DNA of 64,000 bases from Pseudoalteromonas sp. A25 (lineage in GTDB: Bacteria; Pseudomonadota; Gammaproteobacteria; Enterobacterales; Alteromonadaceae). The position numbers and the translations under genes are program-made. Within the stretch, counting starts at the first letter, position 1. Each line of letters starts with the position of its first letter. Of this stretch, positions 30,628 to 42,359 are shown one piece after another. Location of the stretch: contig NZ_AP021846.1 of the NCBI RefSeq assembly GCF_009176705.1, positions 3,461,001 to 3,525,000 on the forward strand, read 5' to 3'. Under the pieces are notes generated by a model, which worked only from the letters and a program-made list of their open reading frames with translations, was not told where the DNA came from and did no database searches.

Positions 30628-31589
30628 ACACCAAATGTCAGTACATCACTAATACGGCTTTTGTTTAGTGCCAACATAATCAACCTATCAACACCTAGCG
30701 CCACGCCCGAACATTGCGGTAAACCATGTTGTAACGCCTCAATAAAACGCTGGTCAATCGCCACTTCTGATAAGCCCATTTGCACACGCAACTGGTTGTC
30801 TTGAGCAAAACGTGTTGCTTGCTCTTGAGCATCTGTCAGCTCATTGAAGCCATTGGCAAGCTCCATACCCTGATAATACAGTTCAAAACGCCCTGCAACA
30901 CGTGAGTCAATGTCATCTAGCTTTGCCAGTGCCGCTTGTGAGGCAGGAAAGTGATACACAAAGCATGGCGCATCAATGCCTATTTTGGGTTCAATTTCCA
31001 TACAAAACAGTAATTGTAGCAACGTATCAGGGTTACTCTCTTGGCTGGCAATATCACTGTAACCATGTTTGCTCGCACAAGATTTCAACTCATCAAGGCT
31101 TGCACTGAGTGGGTCAAGACCTAGCACATCAATAAAAACCTGCTGATAAGTAAGGCGCGTACAAGGTGCTGATTGCAAAATCAATTGTATCAGCTGTTCG
31201 ATTTCATCCATTAGGGCATGCTCATCAAACCCAGGGCGATACCATTCCAACATAGTAAATTCGGGGTTATGGTGGCGCCCCGACTCTTCATTGCGAAATG
31301 CCTTTGCTAGTTGATAAATAGGCCCACTGCCTGCTGCCAATAACCTTTTCATCGCAAATTCTGGCGAAGTCTGTAGGTATAAATCCAGTCCATCCTGATT
31401 GCCAGGCCCAACAAAGCGGGTCTTAAAGCTTGCTAAGTGAACATCTGTTACACTGGCGCTACATAAGCTAGGTGTTTCCACTTCTAAGACGTTCTTACTC
31501 GCAAAAAAAGCTCTGATCTGCGCTAAGATCTCTGCCCGTTGCTTTAAAGTGGCAATGGCTGCGCTCGGAGCCCATAACTGCTGTGACAT
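30615..31589 (-). CDS. epmA: EF-P lysine lysyltransferase (GenX/PoxA)
   Basis: This 324-residue class II lysyl-tRNA-synthetase paralogue lacks the anticodon-binding domain and attaches (R)-beta-lysine to Lys34 of EF-P. Motif 2 ([19 protein letters not shown]) and motif 3 ([12 protein letters not shown]) are present. Its substrate efp lies just upstream on the same strand, separated by a terminator. In E. coli, epmA lies away from efp, so this clustering is notable. Confidence 0.95.
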   Translation of the reverse strand: MSQQLWAPSAAIATLKQRAEILAQIRAFFASKNVLEVETPSLCSASVTDVHLASFKTRFVGPGNQDGLDLYLQTSPEFAMKRLLAAGSGPIYQLAKAFRNEESGRHHNPEFTMLEWYRPGFDEHALMDEIEQLIQLILQSAPCTRLTYQQVFIDVLGLDPLSASLDELKSCASKHGYSDIASQESNPDTLLQLLFCMEIEPKIGIDAPCFVYHFPASQAALAKLDDIDSRVAGRFELYYQGMELANGFNELTDAQEQATRFAQDNQLRVQMGLSEVAIDQRFIEALQHGLPQCSGVALGVDRLIMLALNKSRISDVLTFGVERA

Positions 31590-31617
31590 GCTGTTACTCT
31601 CGGATTGTTACTAAAAC

Positions 31618-31646
31618 AAAAAGCCCAGCATTTAGCTGGACTTTTT
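31618..31646 (-). terminator. Rho-independent terminator after efp
   Basis: On the minus strand, a near-perfect stem (AAAGTCCAGC against GCTGGGCTTT) is followed by a T-run. It separates efp from epmA. Confidence 0.85.
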
Positions 31647-31683
31647 AAACTCTATGCCGTTTCAATCAGGCACAAGTCATACG

Positions 31684-32250
31684 TTACTTAACGCGGCTTA
31701 CGTACTCACCGTTGCGCGTGTCAACTTTGATCACTTCGCCGATTTGTACAAACAGTGGTACACGCACAACCGCACCAGTGCTTAGCGTCGCTGGTTTACC
31801 ACCTGTACCCGCCGTATCACCTTTAAGGCCAGGATCAGTTTCAGTGATCTCTAGCTCTACAAAGTTAGGTGGTGTTACTGCGATAGGATTGCCGTTCCAC
31901 AATGTGATTGTACATACATCGTTTTCAACTAACCATTTCACGTTGTCACCCACTGCTTTTTCATCAGCAGCAATTTGTTCAAACGTTTCGTTGTTCATAA
32001 AGTGCCAGAACTCACCATCGGTGTATAGATACGCTAAATCGGTATCCATAACGTCAGCGCCTTCTACAGAGTCACCAGATTTAAATGTTTTTTCTAACAC
32101 TTTACCTGAGATCAATTTACGGATCTTTACACGGTTAAACGCTTGGCCTTTACCTGGTTTTACCATTTCGTTTTCTAAGATGGCACAAGGTTCGCCATCT
32201 AACATAATTTTTAAGCCGCCCTTGAACTCGTTGGTGCTATAATTCGCCAT
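31684..32250 (-). CDS. efp: Elongation factor P
   Basis: This 188-residue three-domain translation factor rescues ribosomes stalled at polyproline stretches. The sequence follows E. coli EF-P closely, with the modified Lys at position 34 in VKPGKGQAF and the conserved C-terminus NGEYVSRVK. The Lys34 type of EF-P fits the epmA and epmB genes around it. It is divergent from epmB. Confidence 0.97.
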   Translation of the reverse strand: MANYSTNEFKGGLKIMLDGEPCAILENEMVKPGKGQAFNRVKIRKLISGKVLEKTFKSGDSVEGADVMDTDLAYLYTDGEFWHFMNNETFEQIAADEKAVGDNVKWLVENDVCTITLWNGNPIAVTPPNFVELEITETDPGLKGDTAGTGGKPATLSTGAVVRVPLFVQIGEVIKVDTRNGEYVSRVK

Positions 32251-32291
32251 CGTATCCTCTAATCATCTTTTTTCGAGTAATAAACCTGCTA

Positions 32292-33305
32292 ATGATACAA
32301 ACAAATGAAGTAAATTTGCATAGTAACTGGCAAAAAGAATTGGCAAATGTAGTAACTTGCCCTCAAACCTTACTCAATATGTTGGGTTTAGAGGCGTATT
32401 TTGACACAAAAGATGTCGAAGCGAGACGTTTATTTCCACTGCGCGTACCACACGCCTTCATTAAAAAAATGCGCTATGGTGATAAAAACGATCCTTTGTT
32501 ATTGCAAGTTATGCCTGTGCATCAAGAATTTTTAAGCAAAGCAGGCTTCAATAAAGACCCACTGCAAGAACAGCAAAGTGCCCAGCCTGGCGTGTTACAC
32601 AAGTATCGTTCGCGCATTTTAGTGATGTTAAAAACCGGCTGTGCAGTAAACTGCCGATATTGTTTTCGCCGCCACTTCCCTTATCAAGAAAACCAACTTA
32701 ACAAACGCACATTGCTAGATGTCGTCGAATACGTTAAACAACACCCTGAAATTAATGAGGTTATCTTAAGTGGTGGCGATCCGCTAATGGCCAAAGACGA
32801 TGCGATTGCATGGCTTTTAGATCAGCTTGAACCTTTAACTCAGTTAAAACGCTTAAGAATTCATAGCCGTTTACCTGTCGTTATGCCATCACGTATCACC
32901 AGTAGCCTCTGCGCCCGCTTGGCTCAAAGCCGTTTGAAAGTTATTTTAGTTAACCACGTTAACCACGCTAACGAAATTGATGATGACTTTATTAACGCAA
33001 TGAACAAGCTCAAGCAAGCACATGTCACTTTACTTAACCAAGCTGTTCTTCTAAAAGGGATTAATGATACTAGCGAAGCACAAATTACGTTGAGCGAAGC
33101 CCTATTTACCGCGGATATTCTGCCATATTACTTGCACTTGCTCGATAAAGTAGAAGGGGCGAGTCATTTTGATGTGTCGGAGACTAACGCGAAGCGTATT
33201 ATGGCTGAACTGCTAGAAGCATTACCTGGCTTTTTGGTGCCTAAATTGGTAAGAGAAATCGGTGGCAAAGCAAGTAAGACACCGATTGATTTACAGCTTA
33301 ATTAA
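32292..33305 (+). CDS. epmB: EF-P lysine 2,3-aminomutase (beta-lysylation protein)
   Basis: This 337-residue radical SAM enzyme converts L-lysine to (R)-beta-lysine for attachment to EF-P. The CxxxCxxC cluster motif is at Cys117, Cys121 and Cys124 (GCAVNCRYCF), followed by an EVILSGGDPL segment. It is divergent from efp, as in E. coli. The hydroxylase EpmC is not in the window. Confidence 0.96.
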   Translation: MIQTNEVNLHSNWQKELANVVTCPQTLLNMLGLEAYFDTKDVEARRLFPLRVPHAFIKKMRYGDKNDPLLLQVMPVHQEFLSKAGFNKDPLQEQQSAQPGVLHKYRSRILVMLKTGCAVNCRYCFRRHFPYQENQLNKRTLLDVVEYVKQHPEINEVILSGGDPLMAKDDAIAWLLDQLEPLTQLKRLRIHSRLPVVMPSRITSSLCARLAQSRLKVILVNHVNHANEIDDDFINAMNKLKQAHVTLLNQAVLLKGINDTSEAQITLSEALFTADILPYYLHLLDKVEGASHFDVSETNAKRIMAELLEALPGFLVPKLVREIGGKASKTPIDLQLN

Positions 33306-33325
33306 CAGCTAGTACAACGCAAGCG

Positions 33326-33535
33326 TTATACGTAGACGTTAATATTATTACCTAAACTTGCTGTGGTTGATTGTGCGGGACTTTGCGCAGCTGCGCTACT
33401 CCCAGCGGCTTCAATCAAAGCAAGTGCCGCCTTCCCTTCTGCTTGCTGCTGCTTTTTAGCTAAGTTAGCGCTGTATACTTCGCCACTTTGCCCCGCACCA
33501 GACATCACAGGCAGGTTATTTCCGGAAATATTCAT
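33326..33535 (-). CDS. Small YjfB-like putative motility protein
   Basis: This 69-residue protein starts MNISGNNLPVMSG, has a charged helix (NLAKKQQQAEGKAALALIEAAG) and ends SLGNNINVYV. The helical core plus a C-terminal LGxxIN-type end resembles the YjfB putative motility family, although this is shorter than usual and the match is by eye only. No signal peptide or membrane segment is present. It is convergent with epmB and divergent from the 97-residue protein. Confidence 0.55.
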   Translation of the reverse strand: MNISGNNLPVMSGAGQSGEVYSANLAKKQQQAEGKAALALIEAAGSSAAAQSPAQSTTASLGNNINVYV

Positions 33536-33606
33536 AAGCGTTACCTGACTTTTTAGATGAATCCACGTAGACTATCGGCCGTTTCAACAATAACTTTAGG
33601 AAAAAT

Positions 33607-33900
33607 ATGCAAACGATCATTGAAAAATTAAATGAAAACCTAAAAGTTGTTTATCGTCAGTCACTTGATGCTGATACAAAATTAGATGAACTGCAGCAAC
33701 AAGGCCATGGTAAGTTTAAAGCCTTATTTACCGAAGAAGCGGGGTTCAATTTTGAAGCGAAACGTTTTAAGCCCTATGTATTAGATGTTGCCGCTGATGT
33801 AAAAGCGTTGAGTGAGCAAGAGCAAATAGATGAAGAAAAGCTCAAAACCACCGTATTAAAACTGCAAAGCTTACTGCAGCTTTTGGCCACATTTAAGTGA
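33607..33900 (+). CDS. Small helical protein of unknown function
   Basis: This 97-residue acidic, all-helical-looking protein has heptad-like hydrophobic spacing at both ends (for example LKTTVLKLQSLLQLLATF). There is no cysteine, signal peptide or membrane segment. An AGGAAA ribosome binding site lies eight bases before the ATG, and the codon use resembles the neighbours, so it is probably real. Its family was not recognised. It is divergent from the YjfB-like gene. Confidence 0.65.
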   Translation: MQTIIEKLNENLKVVYRQSLDADTKLDELQQQGHGKFKALFTEEAGFNFEAKRFKPYVLDVAADVKALSEQEQIDEEKLKTTVLKLQSLLQLLATFK

Positions 33901-33907
33901 TTAAAAC

Positions 33908-33937
33908 AGCGCACCCAAACACGATGCTCGGTGCGCT
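33908..33937. terminator. Terminator between convergent small gene and DUF3016 gene
   Basis: The stem AGCGCACC/GGTGCGCT has a 14-base loop; a short T-run is present only on the minus strand. Confidence 0.5.
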
Positions 33938-33946
33938 ATAAAAGCT

Positions 33947-34429
33947 TTATCTTTTAACCGCGTTTACTATATGCGATGCAAACCACTGATCGAGCAAACG
34001 CTTTTCGTAATATAGCGCCCCCTGTCGGCCTGATTTTATTCTGTCTAGGAAACTCATGTCTTTAAGCTCCTCGGTAGCGCCTAACACTTGCAGCCCTTTA
34101 TCATCAACCAAACTGTAACTAATCTCTAAGCGTGGGAAGTAAATATCTTTTACAACTCGCACATTATCCATATTAAAACGGGCTTCACCCGCAAGGTCGA
34201 TATCGTTAAAAGTCACGTCTAGTTTGTAGCCTGCAGGCAGTTCTTCCGCAAGCTTAACAATATGCTTTTCAAATTGTTTGGCTAAGCGCTTATGAAAGGC
34301 ACCTTTAACTTCATTGGAAGGATATACATCACGGTAATCGTTAAAATCTTTAAAATGTACTTGTCCCTCACCTGCCCATACACTCGAGGTAAATAATAAA
34401 CACATTGCCAATGTAATCGCCTTTTGCAT
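33947..34429 (-). CDS. DUF3016 family exported protein
   Basis: This 160-residue protein has a signal peptide (MQKAITLAMCLLFTSSVWA) and a conserved core with VHFKDFNDYRDVYPSNEVKG and VTFNDIDLAGE, which I recognise as DUF3016. The function is unknown. The ATG at 34429 follows GGAGA; further in-frame upstream starts at 34444 and 34456 are possible. It lies downstream of the RND pump on the same strand, with a gap of about 100 bases. Confidence 0.78.
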   Translation of the reverse strand: MQKAITLAMCLLFTSSVWAGEGQVHFKDFNDYRDVYPSNEVKGAFHKRLAKQFEKHIVKLAEELPAGYKLDVTFNDIDLAGEARFNMDNVRVVKDIYFPRLEISYSLVDDKGLQVLGATEELKDMSFLDRIKSGRQGALYYEKRLLDQWFASHIVNAVKR

Positions 34430-34531
34430 ACCAAGTCTCCTCATGTTCTTTGTCATTTTTTAATCTAACCAACAATCCTTGTTTTGTCTGTAAGGTTTAC
34501 GCACTTTTACATCTTTTCGCAAACATGCAAA

Positions 34532-37500
34532 TTAGCTCTGAGCCTTGTTATGTGAAATACCAAACAACAGTGCATACAACACAGGCACCACGCCTAACGT
34601 TAATATGGTTGAAAACAGTAGCCCGCCCATAATGCTTAATGCCATAGGCTCCCACATTTCACCACCACCAAAATACAAAGGCAATAAACCAAGTACCGTT
34701 GTTGCGGTTGTCAATAGAATAGGCCGCATACGTGCTTGTGCAGCCATGATAATGGCCTCGACTGGTTCATCGGGGGCGTTATCTAATTCCGTTTTGATCC
34801 GCTCAAGTAAAACAATGGCATTGTTTATTACAATACCAGCCAATGAGATCACGCCCAGTAGCGTCATAAAACCAAAAAATGACTGCCCTATAAATAGACC
34901 GACAACCACACCAATAAATCCCAAAGGAATTGTGACCAGCACCAGTAATGTTTTACGAATTGAATTAAATTGTGCCACCAGCAGTAGCACAATAATTAGT
35001 ACAGCAATGGGGAGCTTTTGAGCTATAGATTGATTGGCTTTACCTGAAGATTCGGCTTCCCCGCCTAACTCAAACGTATACCCAAATGGCCACTCCTGCT
35101 GCTGCGTTTCAAGCCAAGGTGTCAGCTCTGCAAACCCTTCACTTGCAGTGATCCCCTCTATTTGCGCGCCAATTACAACGGCTTTAACACGATCTCGACG
35201 AAATATTTGCGCACTTTCCCACACCACATCAACATCGGCAACCTGCTGTAGAGGTACCGAGTTTCCCGATGATTGTGAGTAAACAGCCATCGCTTTAAGC
35301 TTCGCAATATCTTGTCTATCTGATGCTACAGAGCGCAAGATCACCGGGATTGTATCTTCTTTCTCTCGATACTGAGTCAACTCCAACCCACTTAACCCGG
35401 TTTGCAGCGAGGTAGCAATATCTTCACTTGATACACCAGCTCTGCGCGCTCGTGCTTGATCAATATTGATCTCAAGCTTTTTAATAGGTAACCCCCAGTC
35501 ATCACTGATCGCTTTTAAACCTGAGGTTTCGCGCATTTTTTCTTTTACCTGCTTCGCTATCTCCATCACTTTTTGCTCGTCTTCTCCTAAGATACGTACC
35601 TCAACTGGATTATTAATCGCGGCACCATTTTCAATCTTACGTTGTTTGAGCAACAGATCCGGATACTGTTGCAGTGCATAGCTTTCTATTTTATCCATCA
35701 TGTCATCGATTAACATGTAAGAAGTCACCGACACCACCATCAGGGCATAATTTGAACTACTCGGTTCTGGATTATGACTAAGTAAAAAACGAGGACCACC
35801 GTTACCTATATAGGTTACCCACTTAGTGACCCCTTTATCTCTTTTGTCACCAATTAAAAGCTGCTCCGCAATGTACTGCTCAAGATCTTTAACTAGAGTT
35901 TCAGTTGCGTCTAGACGAGTGCCTACAGGAAGCTCAAGTTCAACTTTAAAGTAGCTCCTATCTGATGGTGGAAAAAATAACTTAGGAATAAACTGCAAAG
36001 CTTGAATCGCAAGAACAAACATCACGACACAGGCACCAACTGTCAACCAGCGGTGCTGCATTAAAGTACCCAATACAGCCCGATAACTTTGATAAACCGC
36101 ACCACTAAATGCCTGCTGTTGAGCAGATTTAACTTTCACAAAGTAAACACACAACATCGGGATCATCGTCAGTGCTAGCAGCCATGAACACAACAAAGTT
36201 ATAGTAACCACTTTAAATAACGAGGCGGTATATTCACCCGTGGCAGATTCGGCTAAAAAGATAGGTAAAAATGCCGCACCTGTTGTCAACGAAGAGACTA
36301 ACAAGGGCACTTTGAGCTCTTGAGCAGAGTCGATAGCAGCCTGGGATGCCGGCTTTCCTTGCTCCATCTGAACCATGATGTTTTCAGACATCACGATGCC
36401 ATTATCAACCAACATACCCAGCGCAATAATCAGCGCCGCCAAAGAAATTTGGTCGATACTGATATCAAAAAACGACATCACTAAAATACCAAACACCATA
36501 CTCATAGGTATCAAACTTGCTACCACAAACCCGGTACGCAACCCTAGCGTAAATAACATCACCACAGTCACAACCAGAACAGCTTGTACTAAATTTGCAA
36601 TGAAATCGTTAACCTTCTTATCGACTTCTTCTGGTAAAAACGACAATAGCTTAAATTCAACCCCAATGGGATAAACACTTTCTAAACGCGCCAATGCTTG
36701 CTTTACTTGCTTCCCTAACTCGAGGTTATTTCCTCCTTTGCGCATGGCAATGCCAATCGTCAACCCTTCTTCTGTTCCTACCCTAACTTTAGATTTGGCT
36801 GGTTCAATATGATCACGATATACCTTTGCAATATCAGACAGTAACATGACCTGTTCACTACCAGGAACGTTAATGATGGTATTGGCAATTTCAGTTACTG
36901 ACTCAAAATTACCGCTGGGCTCCACAACCAGCGTTTCATCACCGACATACAGTGAACCGCCAGGATTTACAATGTTACGCGCTGCTAGCTGCTGTTGTAA
37001 GATCCCCGCTGACAATTCCAGTGCTGCTAAACGGCTATTTTCGAATTCAATAAATACCCGCTGCGCTTGTGTACCATACACTTCTACTTTTGCAGCATCT
37101 GGTAAACGTAATAGCGCGTCGCGAGCTTGCTCTGCAACTTCTTCCATTTCTCTGTGGCTGTACCCCTCGGCAGTTAGACCAATAACAATGCCAAACACAT
37201 CACCAAACTCATCGTTTACTATCGGCCTTTGTGTACCTTTAGGAAGATCCGCCTCAATACTTTGTACTTTGCGCCGTAAGTTATCCCAAATAGGGCGCAT
37301 CTCTTTATAGCGCTCCTTAATGTTCACGCTTACAATCGATACCCCCGTTTTTGAGGTACTCGAGACAAAATCTAACTCAGGGATCTGCTGTGCGACCTTT
37401 TCTATTTGGTCAGTTACCAATTCTTCTACCCGTTGAGGGCTTGCACCCGGGAAATACGTTACAACTTGCGCCGTACGAATAATAAAACCAGGATCATAGT

Positions 37501-37603
37501 CTTTAGGCATTTTGTTAAACGCCAGTATCCCAAAAACGAGCATGGCAATGATGACAACCCATGCTGTGCGACTGTTTTCTAGCGCCAATCGAGTAATGTT
37601 CAC
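34532..37603 (-). CDS. RND efflux transporter, inner-membrane permease subunit
   Basis: This 1023-residue protein of the hydrophobe/amphiphile efflux group has the usual 12-helix, two-porter-loop plan. The N-terminus MNITRLALENSRTAWVVII starts with GTG, which overlaps the stop of the membrane fusion protein gene (GTGA). The AcrB proton-relay residues are altered: TM4 reads LVDNGIV (Asp400-Asn401 instead of Asp-Asp) and TM10 reads INNAIV (Asn927 where AcrB has Lys940). This places it outside the AcrB subgroup. The substrate is unknown. No outer-membrane TolC-like gene is adjacent. Confidence 0.92.
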   Translation of the reverse strand: MNITRLALENSRTAWVVIIAMLVFGILAFNKMPKDYDPGFIIRTAQVVTYFPGASPQRVEELVTDQIEKVAQQIPELDFVSSTSKTGVSIVSVNIKERYKEMRPIWDNLRRKVQSIEADLPKGTQRPIVNDEFGDVFGIVIGLTAEGYSHREMEEVAEQARDALLRLPDAAKVEVYGTQAQRVFIEFENSRLAALELSAGILQQQLAARNIVNPGGSLYVGDETLVVEPSGNFESVTEIANTIINVPGSEQVMLLSDIAKVYRDHIEPAKSKVRVGTEEGLTIGIAMRKGGNNLELGKQVKQALARLESVYPIGVEFKLLSFLPEEVDKKVNDFIANLVQAVLVVTVVMLFTLGLRTGFVVASLIPMSMVFGILVMSFFDISIDQISLAALIIALGMLVDNGIVMSENIMVQMEQGKPASQAAIDSAQELKVPLLVSSLTTGAAFLPIFLAESATGEYTASLFKVVTITLLCSWLLALTMIPMLCVYFVKVKSAQQQAFSGAVYQSYRAVLGTLMQHRWLTVGACVVMFVLAIQALQFIPKLFFPPSDRSYFKVELELPVGTRLDATETLVKDLEQYIAEQLLIGDKRDKGVTKWVTYIGNGGPRFLLSHNPEPSSSNYALMVVSVTSYMLIDDMMDKIESYALQQYPDLLLKQRKIENGAAINNPVEVRILGEDEQKVMEIAKQVKEKMRETSGLKAISDDWGLPIKKLEINIDQARARRAGVSSEDIATSLQTGLSGLELTQYREKEDTIPVILRSVASDRQDIAKLKAMAVYSQSSGNSVPLQQVADVDVVWESAQIFRRDRVKAVVIGAQIEGITASEGFAELTPWLETQQQEWPFGYTFELGGEAESSGKANQSIAQKLPIAVLIIVLLLVAQFNSIRKTLLVLVTIPLGFIGVVVGLFIGQSFFGFMTLLGVISLAGIVINNAIVLLERIKTELDNAPDEPVEAIIMAAQARMRPILLTTATTVLGLLPLYFGGGEMWEPMALSIMGGLLFSTILTLGVVPVLYALLFGISHNKAQS

Positions 37604-38667
37604 GCGTCGCCTCCAGAAAACTTCACTAGTTGCCCATCGCTCACTTTACTCATACCCGCTGAAACAACCTGCTCACCAACAGAAACACCACTTAATATTT
37701 GAAAGCCATACTCGGTCATTTCACCTATCTGCACGGCTGTTTTTACAATTTTTCCTTTGTGTTTTTCTACCTGCTCAACCGTCCAAACAAAATGTCCAAG
37801 CTCGTCTTTCAATACCGTTTTTACTGGTAAATAAATCGCTTGATGCGCGGCACTTAACTGGCTAGCAAAAACCTTTGCTGACATACCTGGCAAGATATTG
37901 TAATCAGATGGTGGGCCCATACTTAACGTCACTTCGTAAGTGTTAGTGACTTCATTCGCTTTTGTGCTTACCTCAACAAAACTTAATGGAAAACGCCTGC
38001 CTTCTATCGAAGAAAATTGAGCATATACTTGCTTGGGTGCGTCTTTGGAGACATTGATCATGACACTTTCAGGCACATTGACCTTGATATTAATCGTTTT
38101 AATATCTTGTAATGTGGCAATCGGTTGCTTCGCCTGCACCTCTTCAAAAGGCTCTATTTGTGTGCGCGCCACAACGCCATCAAAAGAGGCGTGCAGCGTT
38201 GTGTAGTCTAAGTTATTTTTAGCGGTCGCCAATTGATTTTTAGCGCTAGAATATTGCAGTTTCAGTTGGTCATAATCCGCCTTTGATATAGTGCCCGTTT
38301 TGAGCAGTTTTTCTGCTCTACCAAAATCAGCATTGGCTTTTTCAAACGACGCTTTTGCCTCATCTAAAGCGAGTTTATAGTCGGTATCATCTAACACCGC
38401 TATCACATCTCCTTTTTTGACATCTTGTCCTTGTTTAACCAGTAATTGGCTTACTTCTCCTGCAACTTTAAACGATAGCTGTGCCGAGTTAGCCGCATCA
38501 ACCACTCCCGGAAACTCCTGCACAGGGCCTGTTTGAAAGGTACTTACGGTTAAGGTTCTAACAGGTCTTAGTTGAGGCGGTTTTTCGTTGGTTGCTTCAT
38601 TCGGCGAACAACCGATGAGTAATACACAAGTAAACAGAGTGGGTAAGTAAAAACGAAAAAAGGCCAT
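37600..38667 (-). CDS. RND efflux periplasmic adaptor (membrane fusion) lipoprotein
   Basis: This 355-residue protein has a signal peptide with a lipobox (LLIGC, then SPNE), so it should be lipid-anchored in the inner membrane facing the periplasm. A barrel-sandwich segment (LLVKQGQDVKKGDVIAVLDD), an alpha-helical hairpin and a second lipoyl half (TLHASFDGVVART) give the HlyD/AcrA layout. The ATG at 38667 follows CAGGAG. It is coupled to the permease gene by a four-base overlap. A tetranucleotide repeat lies about 257 bases upstream. Confidence 0.92.
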   Translation of the reverse strand: MAFFRFYLPTLFTCVLLIGCSPNEATNEKPPQLRPVRTLTVSTFQTGPVQEFPGVVDAANSAQLSFKVAGEVSQLLVKQGQDVKKGDVIAVLDDTDYKLALDEAKASFEKANADFGRAEKLLKTGTISKADYDQLKLQYSSAKNQLATAKNNLDYTTLHASFDGVVARTQIEPFEEVQAKQPIATLQDIKTINIKVNVPESVMINVSKDAPKQVYAQFSSIEGRRFPLSFVEVSTKANEVTNTYEVTLSMGPPSDYNILPGMSAKVFASQLSAAHQAIYLPVKTVLKDELGHFVWTVEQVEKHKGKIVKTAVQIGEMTEYGFQILSGVSVGEQVVSAGMSKVSDGQLVKFSGGDA

Positions 38668-39003
<336 letters not shown>

Positions 39004-40044
39004 TTATACGAGGCGCTGCTTGATTTGGCCCAAGCCATTACTAACGGATACTTTAGCATCAGCGCCATTAAATAAGACTAGATTTGGAGGTAAGTGACCA
39101 ATATCGACATCATATATAACAGGAATATTGATATGACCAAGCACATCATCCAAAGCCTGCTGTGATGAGATCTCTTTGCCACAATTGTGCGTCACGGCAT
39201 TGCGACCTATCAATAAACCGTTGATCTGCTCAAATACGCCCTTAAATTTCAAACTCAGCAAAGCGCGTTTAAATGCGGTTGGAGAAAGCTCGGCATTTTC
39301 GATATATAAAATAATGCCCTCTGGCGAAAAACATTGCTTCAAATGATCTAAATCCAAATACTCGCTGCCCAATAAGTATTGCAAAGTATCTAAACACCCA
39401 CCAATCAATCGCCCTTGAATAGTAACGTTTGTATTTGCTGGGTAAGTTTTCCACTCAGTTTGCTCGGTGACATTTAATAAACTATTTGGATGGCTTGCAA
39501 ATGACTCCCCCTGAAGCTGGTAGCCACTCGAGGCTTGCTGCTCACAGATGTAGCCTTTTTGCGCGCGCGATAAGTGCAGCAATGTTTGCCGCGTTAATAT
39601 ATCCGTTTCATCAGCATGAAGCTGCATCAGATTTGCGCAGTGGGCACTTGACCAGCCAAGTTTATTCATCAGCACTAGCTGCACGGTACTTATGTCTGAA
39701 AAGCCAAACACCCATTTCGGTTTAGCCGCTTTTAAGCGTGCAAAATCTAACAGCGGCAAAATTTCCATCGCAAATTCTCCGCCCCAAGGGGCGGCAATGG
39801 CGTTGATGCTGTCGTCACATAAAAATGCCATCAGCTCTGCTGCTCTTTGCTGTGCGCTCGCACTGACATGCTTAACATTGTCACGCAAACACTCACCTTC
39901 AAGCACCTCAAAGCCGCAATTTCGCAAATGACTTAACACAAGATCCAAACGGGGATGAAACTCTTTGCGCACACCACTAGAGAACGCGGTCACCGCAATT
40001 GTGCTGCCGGGTTTCAATGCTTTGGGGTAAATTAGCTGATCCAT
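39004..40044 (-). CDS. S66 family LD-carboxypeptidase / MccF-like peptidase
   Basis: This 346-residue cytosolic serine peptidase has the S66 nucleophile motif GFSD (Ser116), a Glu in ILYIENAELSP and a His in VDIGHLPPN, the expected Ser-Glu-His set. The family includes LdcA, which trims murein tetrapeptides, and MccF, which cleaves microcin C. The AAPWGGE segment and length fit the MccF-like branch somewhat better, but the substrate is undecided. It starts nine bases after the upstream small exported protein gene. Confidence 0.85.
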   Translation of the reverse strand: MDQLIYPKALKPGSTIAVTAFSSGVRKEFHPRLDLVLSHLRNCGFEVLEGECLRDNVKHVSASAQQRAAELMAFLCDDSINAIAAPWGGEFAMEILPLLDFARLKAAKPKWVFGFSDISTVQLVLMNKLGWSSAHCANLMQLHADETDILTRQTLLHLSRAQKGYICEQQASSGYQLQGESFASHPNSLLNVTEQTEWKTYPANTNVTIQGRLIGGCLDTLQYLLGSEYLDLDHLKQCFSPEGIILYIENAELSPTAFKRALLSLKFKGVFEQINGLLIGRNAVTHNCGKEISSQQALDDVLGHINIPVIYDVDIGHLPPNLVLFNGADAKVSVSNGLGQIKQRLV

Positions 40045-40053
40045 ACCCGTATG

Positions 40054-40494
40054 CTATTTCCAATATTCTATGATTTTAGATACTTTCGAGCCGTTAAATT
40101 CAAAAACGCTAAGGTGATTTTCCAGCGTCCCCTCACGCTCTTGTTGGCGTTCTACCGATACTGCATCATGCCCCACGATCATACTCATGATCTTATATCG
40201 TGGTGTAGTTCGGTTGTAATTACCTTCTTTTAGAAATTTGACGTAGTTGTTATACAAATGCTGCCGTGAATACGTGCCACCGTAGACCTTATGCACATAC
40301 TGAAAGTCATCAGTAAAATTGGCAAATAGTGCATCAACCTCTGATACTTTGGAATCTTTCATTAAAATAGCATTTTGCAGGATATTGATAGCTTTGACTC
40401 GTTCTTCAAGCTGCGCTTTTGAGAGGCTTTCAGTTTCTGTTGCCTGTACCATCAGCGCAAACATAGCCAAAAACCCCATTAATATATGTTTCAT
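40054..40494 (-). CDS. Exported SnoaL/NTF2-like protein
   Basis: This 146-residue protein has a signal peptide (MKHILMGFLAMFALMVQA). The remainder, with LFANFTDDFQYVHKVYGG and a C-terminal VFEFNGSKVSKIIEYW pattern, suggests the NTF2/SnoaL cone fold. No clear catalytic residues were identified. It is cotranscribed with the S66 peptidase gene (nine-base gap), which might point to a shared role, but none is known. Confidence 0.65.
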   Translation of the reverse strand: MKHILMGFLAMFALMVQATETESLSKAQLEERVKAINILQNAILMKDSKVSEVDALFANFTDDFQYVHKVYGGTYSRQHLYNNYVKFLKEGNYNRTTPRYKIMSMIVGHDAVSVERQQEREGTLENHLSVFEFNGSKVSKIIEYWK

Positions 40495-40610
40495 CTCTAT
40501 ATCCCTTTATTATTTTATTTTTAGCAAGATAACGAAAAGCAATATGCACAACAACTACGTTTTGTAAGTATATGTGAATTGAAACATTCCAGTTCACACA
40601 ATAAAGCAAC

Positions 40611-40638
40611 AAAAAACCCGGCAATTGCCGGGTTTTTT
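40611..40638. terminator. Bidirectional terminator after groL
   Basis: A perfect 28-base palindrome with an AACCCGGCAATTGCCGGGTT core is flanked by A- and T-runs. It ends groSL transcription. Confidence 0.93.
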
Positions 40639-40662
40639 GTAGCTAGACGCTGGAGGGGATGT

Positions 40663-42324
<1,662 letters not shown>

Positions 42325-42359
42325 TTAAATTTGGTTAATTCGAAAAATGAAAAGTAGGA

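Noticed and set aside
31712..32242. 176-codon open frame antisense to efp
   Set aside because: It mirrors the conserved EF-P coding sequence in the opposite frame; no protein-like composition or ribosome binding site.
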